From JBAUHN01 sp049680295 (lineage in GTDB: Bacteria > Pseudomonadota > Alphaproteobacteria > Rhodobacterales > Rhodobacteraceae): 7,752 bases of DNA. The translations under genes were made by a program, and so were the position numbers. Location of the stretch: positions 1 through 7,752 of the forward strand of contig JBAUHN010000136.1 of the NCBI GenBank assembly GCA_049680295.1, in the 5' to 3' direction. This document shows, one piece after another, positions 1 through 6,112 of the stretch. The notes below the pieces were generated by a model, which was not told where the DNA came from, did not search any database, and was given only the letters and a program-made list of their open reading frames with translations. Numbering within the stretch: the first letter of the stretch is position 1; every line of letters starts with the position of its first letter.

Positions 1-27
1 ACATTGGTGTTTGCAAGATACATCCGT

Positions 28-135
28 CTACTGATGCATCGGGCCGAGGGGACAGGGCGCGATCCCGACCAAGGCCCCGCCGAATGTGCCAATTGCCTTC
101 CGCGCAACGGAACAAATCACAACGTCTCGCATCAT
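28..135 (-). pseudogene. Thiolase (acetyl-CoA acetyltransferase) N-terminal fragment, broken
   Basis: Thiolases carry out the thiolytic or condensing exchange between acyl-CoA and acetyl-CoA. The first 22 or so residues (MMRDVVICSVARKAIGTFGG and on) match the conserved thiolase N-terminus, including the Arg-x-x-Ile-Gly-x-Phe-Gly-Gly segment with Lys in place of the usual Arg-Thr. Two tandem ATGs (135 and 132) lie at the 3' end of the rhodanese gene; the first overlaps its TGA in an ATGA arrangement, which implies translational coupling. After about 34 codons the frame ends at TAG (30-28), whereas a thiolase is about 390 residues long. In the two other frames near the window edge there are short thiolase-like scraps (for example RMYLA at about 26-12), but too few residues to bridge. 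It therefore looks frameshifted and probably internally deleted. The identification rests on a short stretch only, and the rest of the gene lies outside the window. Confidence 0.6.
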
Positions 136-536
136 GTGTTACCTTCAAGCGACCCGCCCGCCTTATTCCATGCTGCAACCCCGCCTGATAGATTCACGAC
201 CGGGATCAGCCCCATATCCATCGCAACTTGCGCTGCCATGGCAGAGCGCCCGCCGGAGGCACAGTAGAAGACGTAGATTTTGCCTTGGGTAAACGTTGAT
301 TTGTGTGCCGGGCTTTCGGGGTCGATGTGGAACTCCATCATGCCGCGCGACGATGCAACAGCGCCGGGGATCATTCTGGTTTTGGCCAGTTCCTGTCCTT
401 CACGCAGATCAACGAAGACGTGGTCAGCCGAGCCTTCTGGGGTGATGGTCTCTTCGACGCTGATCGCAGCCACGGCAGACAGCGGCCAATCAGATGTCCC
501 GCCACATCCACTCCCACATGCGGCAGGGATTTGCAC
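132..536 (-). CDS. Rhodanese-domain sulfurtransferase, single domain
   Basis: Single-domain rhodaneses carry sulfane sulfur as a cysteine persulfide and pass it to thiols or other acceptors. The 134-residue product has the family landmarks: a VFVDLRE segment near residues 41-47, an IPGA segment, a RGMMEF segment, then the active-site loop YCASGGRS at about residues 91-98 with the nucleophilic cysteine followed by a GGRS loop, and a C-terminal NLSGGVAAWNKAGG segment. No signal peptide is evident, so it should be cytoplasmic. The reading frame opens at a GTG (536-534) with no clear ribosome binding site. An ATG at 556, overlapping the stop of the preceding gene as ATGA, would be the natural coupled start but is in a different frame. 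The first 25 residues are therefore doubtful and may mark a frameshift or deletion join. Its place downstream of a methanethiol oxidase suggests handling of released sulfide or persulfide, which is inference. Confidence 0.85.
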   Translation of the reverse strand: MQIPAACGSGCGGTSDWPLSAVAAISVEETITPEGSADHVFVDLREGQELAKTRMIPGAVASSRGMMEFHIDPESPAHKSTFTQGKIYVFYCASGGRSAMAAQVAMDMGLIPVVNLSGGVAAWNKAGGSLEGNT

Positions 537-552
537 AACGGGTGCGGTTCGC

Positions 553-855
553 TCATATTTTCAGATCAAGCCGTGGTTTCGAGAACGGGCGGAACACGTC
601 GACCATGTCCACGGGGCGATCAATTTCTTCAAGCGAATGATAAACTTTGATGCCACGGATTTCGGACAGGTTTGGATTCGGGTTCACCGGGATCATGTCA
701 TAGCCGGTTTCATGCAGCACCCGCAGCACGCCGAAACTGAATTTGGTCTTGTCCGCACTGGCCCCTACCATGGCGATGGTTTTGACCGATTTCAGGATGT
801 CGGCCAGATACGTCGGGTCATAATCATAGATGTGATCAACGCTGGCTTCGGGCAT
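553..855 (-). CDS. CoA-binding (Rossmann) domain protein, C-terminally truncated
   Basis: This resembles the small CoA-binding proteins related to the succinyl-CoA synthetase alpha Rossmann domain (YccU-like). Their precise role is unknown, although the fold binds CoA. Visible landmarks are TIAMVGAS at residues 26-33 (nucleotide-binding glycine turn), a YDMIPVNPN segment at 52-60, and PVDMVDVFRP at 81-90. Family members run about 135-145 residues and go on to a conserved stretch with a tryptophan/glutamine and then a cysteine near the end. Here similarity stops at residue 90 and ten unrelated residues lead to TGA, so about 40 residues are missing. The ATG (855-853) directly follows the ferredoxin TAG with a GAGAAG purine run just before it, consistent with co-translation. 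Whether the stub folds is doubtful. Confidence 0.75.
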   Translation of the reverse strand: MPEASVDHIYDYDPTYLADILKSVKTIAMVGASADKTKFSFGVLRVLHETGYDMIPVNPNPNLSEIRGIKVYHSLEEIDRPVDMVDVFRPFSKPRLDLKI

Positions 856-1218
856 CTACTTCTCATTCGGAATAGCGATGTCCGCCTTGAGTTCGTGGGG
901 ACTCAACGGGTCCAAAAACGGATTTCGGTAGAGTTTGTCGTGGCTTTCTACACCGATTTCCAGCGTGATATCAGATTGGGGACGCGCGACGCAGAGAATG
1001 ATATATCCATCACTAATTTGGCGGCTATTTAGCGCCACCTGACGGCGCTGATCGACCTCGCCGGCGCGAAGTTTTGTAGCACAGGTGATGCAGCCGCCAT
1101 ATTTACAGCCAAAGGGCAGATCAACGCCTTGATCACGCAGGCTGTCCAACAGCGGTCGGCGCGGATCAACATCGTATGACGCGCCCTCACGGTTGGCGAT
1201 TGTCACAATCACAACCAA
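856..1218 (-). CDS. Plant-type [2Fe-2S] ferredoxin
   Basis: This small soluble electron carrier would serve an oxygenase, reductase or oxidase. The cluster ligands are visible as C38-x4-C43-x2-C46 (GCKYGGCITC) and C76 in LCVARP, 29 residues after C46, which is the normal spacing of plant-type ferredoxins. The first 25 residues form the beta-hairpin typical of the fold, and the roughly 40-residue C-terminal tail is longer than in the minimal fold. The frame opens at TTG (1218-1216), overlapping the 3' end of the methanethiol-oxidase gene by 10 bases. GTG codons at 1212 and 1206 are alternative starts, and no strong ribosome binding site decides between them. The overlap implies translational coupling to the upstream gene. 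The redox partner is not identified here. All four cysteines are present, so this member of the damaged operon still looks functional. Confidence 0.9.
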   Translation of the reverse strand: MVVIVTIANREGASYDVDPRRPLLDSLRDQGVDLPFGCKYGGCITCATKLRAGEVDQRRQVALNSRQISDGYIILCVARPQSDITLEIGVESHDKLYRNPFLDPLSPHELKADIAIPNEK

Positions 1219-2338
1219 ATGTCACTTGTGCAATCGCCGCCCGGATAGCGGGCCTCGTGACAGCGGCTGGGGCCATTGGGTTCATGGCCAAAGTCAACGA
1301 TGAAATCCTTGTTCAGGCACATGCCACCATTCACAGGATCGCAATCAATCATTACCATCACGCCCCCTTGTTCGCGGATTTCAGGATAGAACTGGTTGTC
1401 CCAAGTCGAAAACAGCGAGGTCGTCACATAGAGCCGTTTACCATCAAGCGACAGCTGGAACATCTGCGGCCCACCGGCCATTTTGACACCATTCACTTCC
1501 GGCGCTTTGCCCAACAGCCCGCCCATCCAGACCTGGCCTGTTAACACTGGGTTATGCGGATCAGAAATGTCGTACTGACGCATATCACCATGGAGCCAGT
1601 TGTTGAGGTAGAGGTATTTGTCGTCCATCGAGATCAAGATCGCTGACATTACGCCAGGCACCGGAATGGGCCATTCGGGATGCGGTTCGTTTTCCACGTC
1701 AATGATCTTTTCCCACTGCCATTTGCCCGCACCATCCTGCCAGCAGTGAATGACGTTTGTAGACAAGGCTGCACCGCAAAACCCATGGGTACTGTCGGGG
1801 TCGTGGTGAAATTTGACCTCCAACGGCAGCAAACCGTCTTCGCCCAGATACATTGTCTCAATGGGAACTTTCTTTCAAAGTCCCAGAAATGCAGCTCGCG
1901 CCCGTATTTCAGGTGTCCCACTTTCTCTAGATCAAATCCCGGCATAAAGGTGTTTGGTGTCGCCCATTCGGAACTGACCATCACGTTATGACGGGGCTGA
2001 TACCAGAAATCATAGCCGAACTTGATGTCGCCCATCGAATTTTCCCAGCGGCCTTGTATCTCAAAGTCCTTGTTGAGATGCAGATAGCCGCCCGGTGCCT
2101 CGCCCTTGGCATCACCGAGCATCGAAATGATGATCTCCGAGCCAAGGCAATGCACCGTATGCGGGCCAGACAGGTTGGTTTTGGATTTAATCTCGGCGCC
2201 ATCGACCACCTTGTGCAGGCGCGGGGCGCGCGGGTCGGTCGCGGTGTCCACGATATGAATGTTGTTGGAGCGCACACCGGGCAGCAGCAGAAATCTGCGC
2301 GACATCGAACCATCGTCAAAACATGACGAACAAGCGGC
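1209..2338 (-). pseudogene. mtoX: Methanethiol oxidase / selenium-binding protein (SBP56 family), 5'-truncated and frameshifted
   Basis: SBP56-family enzymes such as bacterial MtoX oxidise methanethiol to formaldehyde, sulfide and hydrogen peroxide, using copper. Recognisable segments in order are ACSSC (the conserved Cys pair, about 2335-2321), RRFLLLPGVRS, TNLSGPHTVHCL, GYDFWYQPRHNVMVSSEWA, the GEDGLLPLEVKFHHDPDSTHG segment, NWLHGDMRQYDISDP, AGGPQMFQLSLDGKRLYVTTSL and the canonical C-terminus GGDCTSDIWL. There are two lesions. First, similarity starts at ACSSC, with an in-frame TGA at 2341-2339, so about 60-75 N-terminal residues of a 440-470-residue family are absent. Second, a one-base deletion near 1868/1869 shifts the frame; restoring one G on the coding strand joins FERK to VPIETMYLGEDG and gives a continuous family-like protein of about 375 residues. 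Internal ATGs at 2305 and 1853 open the two halves. The remaining residues are well conserved, so inactivation looks recent, or partly a sequencing error. MtoX versus another SBP56 role is inferred from the family and its sulfur-related neighbours. Confidence 0.88.
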
Positions 2339-2345
2339 TCATCCA
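2321..2345. other. Junction where two divergent genes have both lost their 5' ends
   Basis: On the minus strand, SBP56 similarity ends at the AACSSC codons (about 2338-2321) and is preceded immediately by TGA (2341-2339). On the plus strand, transthyretin-like similarity begins within about the same bases (around 2329-2341). Both genes lack their N-terminal coding parts (about 60-75 and 20-25 residues) and there is no intergenic DNA or promoter between them. The simplest reading is a deletion that removed both 5' ends and the shared promoter region, although an assembly join would look the same. Confidence 0.6.
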
Positions 2346-2598
2346 TCTTGCGTCAGGCGAGACGGTGTTTGAGACCCAATCGGATGATGGTGGCCGCTTG
2401 AAGCAAAATATCGCTGATCCGGATCCCAATGCCGAATATCAATTGGTTTTCGACATAGGCGCGTATTGGGCGACGCACGGCACGCCAACCAGATTGACGC
2501 AAATCGTGCTGCGCTTTGGGATACCGCATCCGGAAAAAACACACCACTCCCCCATAATCATCAGCCCGAACGGATATTCCGGTTGGGTGTCCTCATAG
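2323..2598 (+). pseudogene. Transthyretin / 5-hydroxyisourate hydrolase-like protein, 5'-truncated
   Basis: The 91-residue frame resembles the transthyretin-like fold of HIUase (PucM/UraH type), which in purine breakdown hydrolyses 5-hydroxyisourate. Matching segments are SDDGGRL (residues 20-26, the loop holding the family's arginine), EYQLVFDIGAYWATHG (38-53), IVLRFGIPHP (61-70), and HHSPIIISPNGYS (74-86), which corresponds to the HYHxPLLLSPxxY strand with its conserved histidine. The first strand, with the usual HVLD histidine, is missing, because that DNA is antisense oxidase sequence. The C-terminal YRGS tetrapeptide is replaced by YSGWVSS. No ribosome binding site precedes ATG 2323. With two catalytic positions gone, true HIUase activity is unlikely; the intact ancestor may already have been a diverged paralogue. 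The frame ends 70 bases before the molybdoenzyme, on the same strand. Confidence 0.6.
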
Positions 2599-2657
2599 TA
2601 AAGAAGATTCCTGGCTCGGGCGGTGCTAAACTGACTTCGGAGAGCCCGGTTTACATG

Positions 2658-2662
2658 AAGGA
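2658..2662 (+). promoter_or_regulatory. Ribosome binding site of the molybdoenzyme gene
   Basis: AAGGA lies six bases upstream of ATG 2669 and supports that start. The 70 bases between 2599 and 2668 hold no confidently recognisable promoter or terminator. Confidence 0.7.
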
Positions 2663-2668
2663 CGCACG

Positions 2669-4921
2669 ATGAGCCAACCACCCCGTGATCTTTTGACCAG
2701 CTCTCATTGGGGCACATACCGGGTCGAAGTTTCTGACGGACGTGTCACAGCGTTGCGCGGTTTTGAGCATGACCCTGATCCATCGCCGATAGGGCCGGGG
2801 ATTGTGGATGTCCTTGAGGGGCCGATGCGGATCATGGCCCCGATGGTGCGCAAAAGCTGGCTAGAGGGTGGTCCGGGCGCCGCAGGCGAAAAACGCGGTT
2901 CGGATGAGTTCATAGAAGTCAGCTGGGACGAAGCCAATCGATTGGTTGCGAATGAACTGGATCGTGTGCGCAAGACCCATGGCAACAAGGCGATCTATGC
3001 CGGTTCTTATGGCTGGGCCAGCGCTAGCCGGTTTCATCATGCACAAAGCCAGCTCAAGCGGTTCCTGAATTGCATCGGGGGCTTCACCAGTTCAAAGAAC
3101 ACTTATTCCTTCGCCGCAGCCGAGGTCCTGGTGCCCCATATCCTTGGCACATTCCGTGGGCATTTGGACACCACCACAAGCTGGGAGAGCATCGCCTCAG
3201 ATTGCGAATTGTTCGTCGCTTTTGGCGGTATACCTTTGAAAAACGGGCAAATCAGTCAGGGTGGAACCGGCGCGCATGTGCAGAGAGATGGGTTGCTTGC
3301 GACGCATAAGGCGGGTGTAAAGTTCGTCAATATCTCACCTTTGCGGTCGGACCTTCTGGATCAAGCGGGCGCGGATTGGCTGGCGGTGCGGCCCAATACC
3401 GATGTGGCCCTCATGCTTGGGTTGGCCCATGTGTTGCTCAGCGAAGACCTGAAAGACAGCGCTTTCCTTGACCATTACACAGTTGGGTTCGACCGCTTTG
3501 CCGCCTATCTGCGTGGCGATAAAGATGGCTTGCCCAAGTCGCCCGATTGGGCCGCTGAGATATGCGAGATTCCTTCCGACACCATCCGCGATCTGGCGCG
3601 GCGCATGGCCAAAAGCCGGACGATGATTTCAACCGCTTGGGCGCTGACACGGCAAGACCACGGCGAACAACCCTTCTGGGCCGCCATCGCTTTGGCTTCG
3701 ATGCTGGGCCAGATTGGGCGCCCCGGCACCGGCCTTGGCTTTGGGTATTCGGCGATGAACAACACCGGCCTGAAACGCACCCCGATCAACTATGCGTCGT
3801 TTCCGCAAGGCCACAATTCAGTGCCGGACTTTATCCCGGTGGCGCGTGTGACAGACATGCTGGAAAACCCCGGCGGACGCTTTGACTATGACGGTCAGTC
3901 CTACGAATACCCTGATATCAAACTGGTCTGGTGGGCTGGCGGCAACCCGTTTCATCACCATCAGGATCTGAACCGGATGCGTCGGGCATGGGCAAGGCCC
4001 GAGACTGTCATCGCCAATGAATGGTGCTGGAACGCGCTGGCGAAACACGCCGATATCGTCCTGCCCTGCACCACGCCGCTGGAACGCAGCGACATCGCAC
4101 TGACGCCCAAAGATCCATTCCAAGTGGTGATGGATCAGGCGATTGAGCCCGTCGGCCTGGCCCGTGATGACCATGATATTTTTCGTGGCATTGCTGCGAA
4201 AATGGGGGTTGCGGAGGTCTTTTCCGAAGGGCGCAGCCCACAAGAATGGCAGCGCTGGATGTGGGATGTGTCGCGCCAGCAAGCGGCAGAGCAAGGTGTG
4301 GAACTGCCCGATTGGCAGACCTTACAGCGCGACGGCTGGGTCAAGATTTCGGCGCCTTCAAAGCCGACGATCATGATGCAGGCGTTCCGCTCCGATCCCC
4401 AAGCCAACCCATTGGCCACTCCTTCGGGCAAGATCGAAATCTACTCCGAAACCATCGCAGGCTTTGGCTACGACGACTGCCCCGGCCATCCAGTCTGGAT
4501 GGAACCTGTCGAATGGCTGGGCAGGGCAAAGCCGGATCAGCTGCACATGATTTCGAACCAGCCGCATAACAAATTGCACAGCCAGCTCGACCATGGGCCG
4601 GTCAGCCGCTCCGATCGCCCCAAAGGCGTGGAACCGGCCACGATGCACCCCGATGACGCCGCAGTGCGCGGGCTGCGCGAGGGTCAGATCGTCCGCATCC
4701 ACAATACAAGAGGCGCCTGCCTTGCTGAACTGCGGCTCAGCGACGCGATCCGCCCCGGCGTGATCCAGATTGCCACCGGCGCCTGGCTTGATCCCGACGG
4801 GGACCTCTGCCGCCATGGCAACCCGAACACACTCACCCTCGACAAAGGCACATCACGCCTTGCCCAAGGCCCCATCGCGCATTCCTGTCTGGTGAAGGTT
4901 GACGCTTTTTCAGGCAAATAA
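2669..4921 (+). CDS. Cytoplasmic DMSO-reductase-family molybdopterin enzyme (DorA/BisC-like S-/N-oxide reductase)
   Basis: This 750-residue enzyme belongs to the bis-MGD family that reduces S- and N-oxides (DMSO, TMAO, biotin or methionine sulfoxide). The N-terminus lacks both a twin-arginine signal and the CxxC...C [4Fe-4S] ligands, as expected for cytosolic BisC-type enzymes and unlike periplasmic DorA/TorA, which have a Tat signal. The active site is clear: Tyr114 and Trp116 in GSYGW and Ser147 in NTYS as the molybdenum ligand, falling at the same numbers and spacing as in mature Rhodobacter DorA. Further family segments are GEQPFWAAIALASMLGQIGRPG (about 336-355), WWAGGNPFHHHQD (about 418-430), ADIVLPCTTPLERSDI (about 463-478), GKIEIYS (about 590), the cofactor-binding SNQPHNKLHSQL (about 630-641), and GTSRLAQGP near the end. 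The length matches BisC (about 740-780). Tyr114 argues for sulfoxide rather than strict TMAO specificity. The start has a good ribosome binding site. No haem c or membrane partner is adjacent, so the electron donor is unknown. bisC is the nearest known symbol but is not assigned. Confidence 0.88.
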   Translation: MSQPPRDLLTSSHWGTYRVEVSDGRVTALRGFEHDPDPSPIGPGIVDVLEGPMRIMAPMVRKSWLEGGPGAAGEKRGSDEFIEVSWDEANRLVANELDRVRKTHGNKAIYAGSYGWASASRFHHAQSQLKRFLNCIGGFTSSKNTYSFAAAEVLVPHILGTFRGHLDTTTSWESIASDCELFVAFGGIPLKNGQISQGGTGAHVQRDGLLATHKAGVKFVNISPLRSDLLDQAGADWLAVRPNTDVALMLGLAHVLLSEDLKDSAFLDHYTVGFDRFAAYLRGDKDGLPKSPDWAAEICEIPSDTIRDLARRMAKSRTMISTAWALTRQDHGEQPFWAAIALASMLGQIGRPGTGLGFGYSAMNNTGLKRTPINYASFPQGHNSVPDFIPVARVTDMLENPGGRFDYDGQSYEYPDIKLVWWAGGNPFHHHQDLNRMRRAWARPETVIANEWCWNALAKHADIVLPCTTPLERSDIALTPKDPFQVVMDQAIEPVGLARDDHDIFRGIAAKMGVAEVFSEGRSPQEWQRWMWDVSRQQAAEQGVELPDWQTLQRDGWVKISAPSKPTIMMQAFRSDPQANPLATPSGKIEIYSETIAGFGYDDCPGHPVWMEPVEWLGRAKPDQLHMISNQPHNKLHSQLDHGPVSRSDRPKGVEPATMHPDDAAVRGLREGQIVRIHNTRGACLAELRLSDAIRPGVIQIATGAWLDPDGDLCRHGNPNTLTLDKGTSRLAQGPIAHSCLVKVDAFSGK

Positions 4922-5049
4922 CCCCATAGTGCGCGACCGCCCAGACACGTATTTTGCGCATCAATCATCGGGTGTGAACAGCCTGATCCATGCAGCGGTT
5001 GCGCCAATGACAGGTTTGGCGATTCCAGAAATCAGACCTTGTCTTTTGT
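4922..5049. other. Intergenic region between the molybdoenzyme and zur
   Basis: About 130 bases hold no convincing open frame, RNA or strong GC hairpin with a T run. The sequence turns markedly AT-rich from about 5043 into the zur promoter region, so the zur cluster is probably its own transcription unit. Confidence 0.5.
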
Positions 5050-5070
5050 TACTTTATAAAATAATAAACT
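5050..5070 (+). promoter_or_regulatory. Probable Zur operator in the zur promoter region
   Basis: An AT-rich stretch contains TTAT-AAA-ATAA (5054-5064), an inverted repeat with a three-base centre. It equals the core of the alphaproteobacterial Zur box (TTATnnnATAA inside a longer palindrome), but the flanking bases match only partly. It sits about 30 bases before the zur start, where a repressor would block transcription. A TTGTCT at 5039-5044 could serve as a -35 element; no strong -10 element is separable from the palindrome. The purine-rich AAAGAAGGA (5075-5083) upstream of ATG 5093 is the ribosome binding site. The expected role is zinc-dependent autorepression of the cluster. Confidence 0.5.
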
Positions 5071-5092
5071 CTCGAAAGAAGGATTTCAGAAC

Positions 5093-5479
5093 ATGAGAAA
5101 GCACGCGGCGGACCGTCAAAAGGATATTCTGAGTGTTTTGGCGGCATGCGAAAAGCCGATGACGGCGTACCAAATTCTTGAACGTCTTCAGGTCAGTGAA
5201 CCGGACATTGCAGCGCCTACGGTCTATCGCACGCTTTCGTCTTTGACCGATCAGGGACGCGCGCACCGTCTTGAATCCATCAAAGCCTTTGTGCCTTGTC
5301 GCTGTAGCCACGTTGAAAGTGTGCCTGTCTTGGCAATCTGCGAAGACTGCGGGTTGGTTGAAGAACATGACGGAAGCGATCTGCTGCCGAAACTCACCGC
5401 ATTGACCGACCAGAACGCCTTTCAAGCAGAGCGACACATCGTTGAAATTCACGGGTTGTGCGGCATCTGCGCGGCCTGA
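5093..5479 (+). CDS. zur: Zur, Fur-family zinc uptake repressor
   Basis: Zur binds DNA when zinc-loaded and represses zinc uptake genes. The 128-residue product has the Fur winged-helix with recognition helix PTVYRTLSSL (42-51). The zinc ligands match E. coli Zur: CEDC (C83, C86) with C123 and C126 in HGLCGIC form the structural site, while H58 (AHRLES), C69 (AFVPC) and H73, with a nearby glutamate at 90 or 91, correspond to the regulatory site. The VEIHGLC segment is typical of Zur rather than Fur. It is shorter than many Zur proteins, with little N-terminal extension. ATG 5093 is preceded by AAAGAAGGA at a nine-base spacing, which favours this start. It is the first gene of a run continuing 30 bases later with zrgA, so the repressor and its likely targets are transcribed together under a probable Zur box. 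Confidence 0.9.
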   Translation: MRKHAADRQKDILSVLAACEKPMTAYQILERLQVSEPDIAAPTVYRTLSSLTDQGRAHRLESIKAFVPCRCSHVESVPVLAICEDCGLVEEHDGSDLLPKLTALTDQNAFQAERHIVEIHGLCGICAA

Positions 5480-5509
5480 TCCACTTTATCAAACCAGACT
5501 GGATGTATC

Positions 5510-6106
5510 ATGAAACAATCAATCGCTCTTATTGCCCTTGTATCCGCTTTCCCTGCCTTTGCAGAGGATGCGCGCGCGCTTGACGCTCATGAACATGGCG
5601 TTGGGACGCTCAATATCGCGATTGAAGGCGCCACCGTCGCGATGGCGTTAGAAGCACCCGGCGCTGATATTGTGGGGTTTGAATATGCCGCGAAAAGCGA
5701 TGCCGACCTTGCCGCGATTGATGCCGCGATTGCCACACTCAGTGCACCGCTTGATTTGTTTGTTATGTCGGATGCTGCTGGCTGTCGTGTCGTCGAGGCG
5801 CTTGCTGAACTTGAAAGCGAAGAGCATCATGATGATCACGACGATCATGACGATGACGACCACGATGATGATCACGGTGACGAAGATCACAACGATGACC
5901 ATGCCGACGAAGAAGCAGGGCACACGGAATTCCATGGCGAATACACGCTGAACTGTGACGCTCCTGATGCGTTGGCCGAGATCAATTTCACCTATTTCGA
6001 AGCGTTCCCGAATGCGCTAGAGGTTGAGGTTCAGATTGTCACAGCATCCGGTGCGCAGGCCTACGAAGTGGAACGTGACGCGCCCATTTTGAATTTGGAG
6101 CGTTAA
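5510..6106 (+). CDS. zrgA: ZrgA-like periplasmic zinc-binding protein (DUF2796)
   Basis: DUF2796/ZrgA proteins are periplasmic, zinc-regulated and linked to zinc acquisition alongside an ABC transporter; in Vibrio cholerae the family member belongs to a zrg zinc-uptake locus. A signal peptide is visible (Lys3, hydrophobic core, cleavage probably after AFA, residue 18). The family's N-terminal motif AHEHGVGTLNIAIEG (26-40) is followed by EAPGADIVGFEY (48-59). Residues 104-142 form a His/Asp/Glu-rich loop with about ten histidines, then a conserved C-terminal domain with LNCDAPD and INFTYFEAFPN (148-168). Cys92 and Cys149 might form a disulfide. The loop suits high-capacity, low-affinity metal capture. 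The gene lies 30 bases after zur and six before the ATPase. The ribosome binding site is weak (GGAT at 5501), so coupling to upstream translation or a modest rate is possible. Confidence 0.88.
   Translation: MKQSIALIALVSAFPAFAEDARALDAHEHGVGTLNIAIEGATVAMALEAPGADIVGFEYAAKSDADLAAIDAAIATLSAPLDLFVMSDAAGCRVVEALAELESEEHHDDHDDHDDDDHDDDHGDEDHNDDHADEEAGHTEFHGEYTLNCDAPDALAEINFTYFEAFPNALEVEVQIVTASGAQAYEVERDAPILNLER
5825..5902 (+). repeat. Low-complexity GAT/CAC codon tract encoding the His/Asp loop of ZrgA
   Basis: This imprecise run of GAT, GAC, CAT and CAC codons encodes residues 106-131, eight histidines among aspartates and a few other residues. The synonymous mixing of codons and irregular His spacing argue against a recent simple-repeat expansion and for selection on the protein. 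The opposite strand yields a spurious open frame rich in Val and Ile. Confidence 0.8.
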
Positions 6107-6112
6107 CGATAG

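Noticed and set aside
371..556. ATG at 556 as the true rhodanese start
   Set aside because: The frame differs from that of the rhodanese domain and yields an unrelated 61-residue peptide; kept only as evidence for a possible indel.
280..1032. A 250-codon open frame on the plus strand
   Set aside because: It lies antisense across the rhodanese, CoA-binding and ferredoxin genes, all of which show clear motifs on the minus strand; it has no recognisable domain.
1860..1880. Programmed ribosomal frameshift in the methanethiol oxidase
   Set aside because: No slippery heptamer or following stable structure is apparent, and the family is not known to use recoding.
2339..2341. TGA read as selenocysteine or tryptophan in the oxidase
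   Set aside because: The family name refers to selenium binding, not selenocysteine. Sequence upstream of the TGA shows no oxidase similarity, so recoding would not restore the protein.
2439..2717. Minus-strand open frames opposite the transthyretin-like gene, considered as the missing oxidase N-terminus
   Set aside because: None shows the family's N-terminal sequence (no CGPGYA or PDYLA-type segments), while the plus strand reads a coherent transthyretin-like protein there.
5648..5935. Minus-strand frame rich in Val and Ile
   Set aside because: It is an antisense shadow of the His/Asp codon tract in zrgA.
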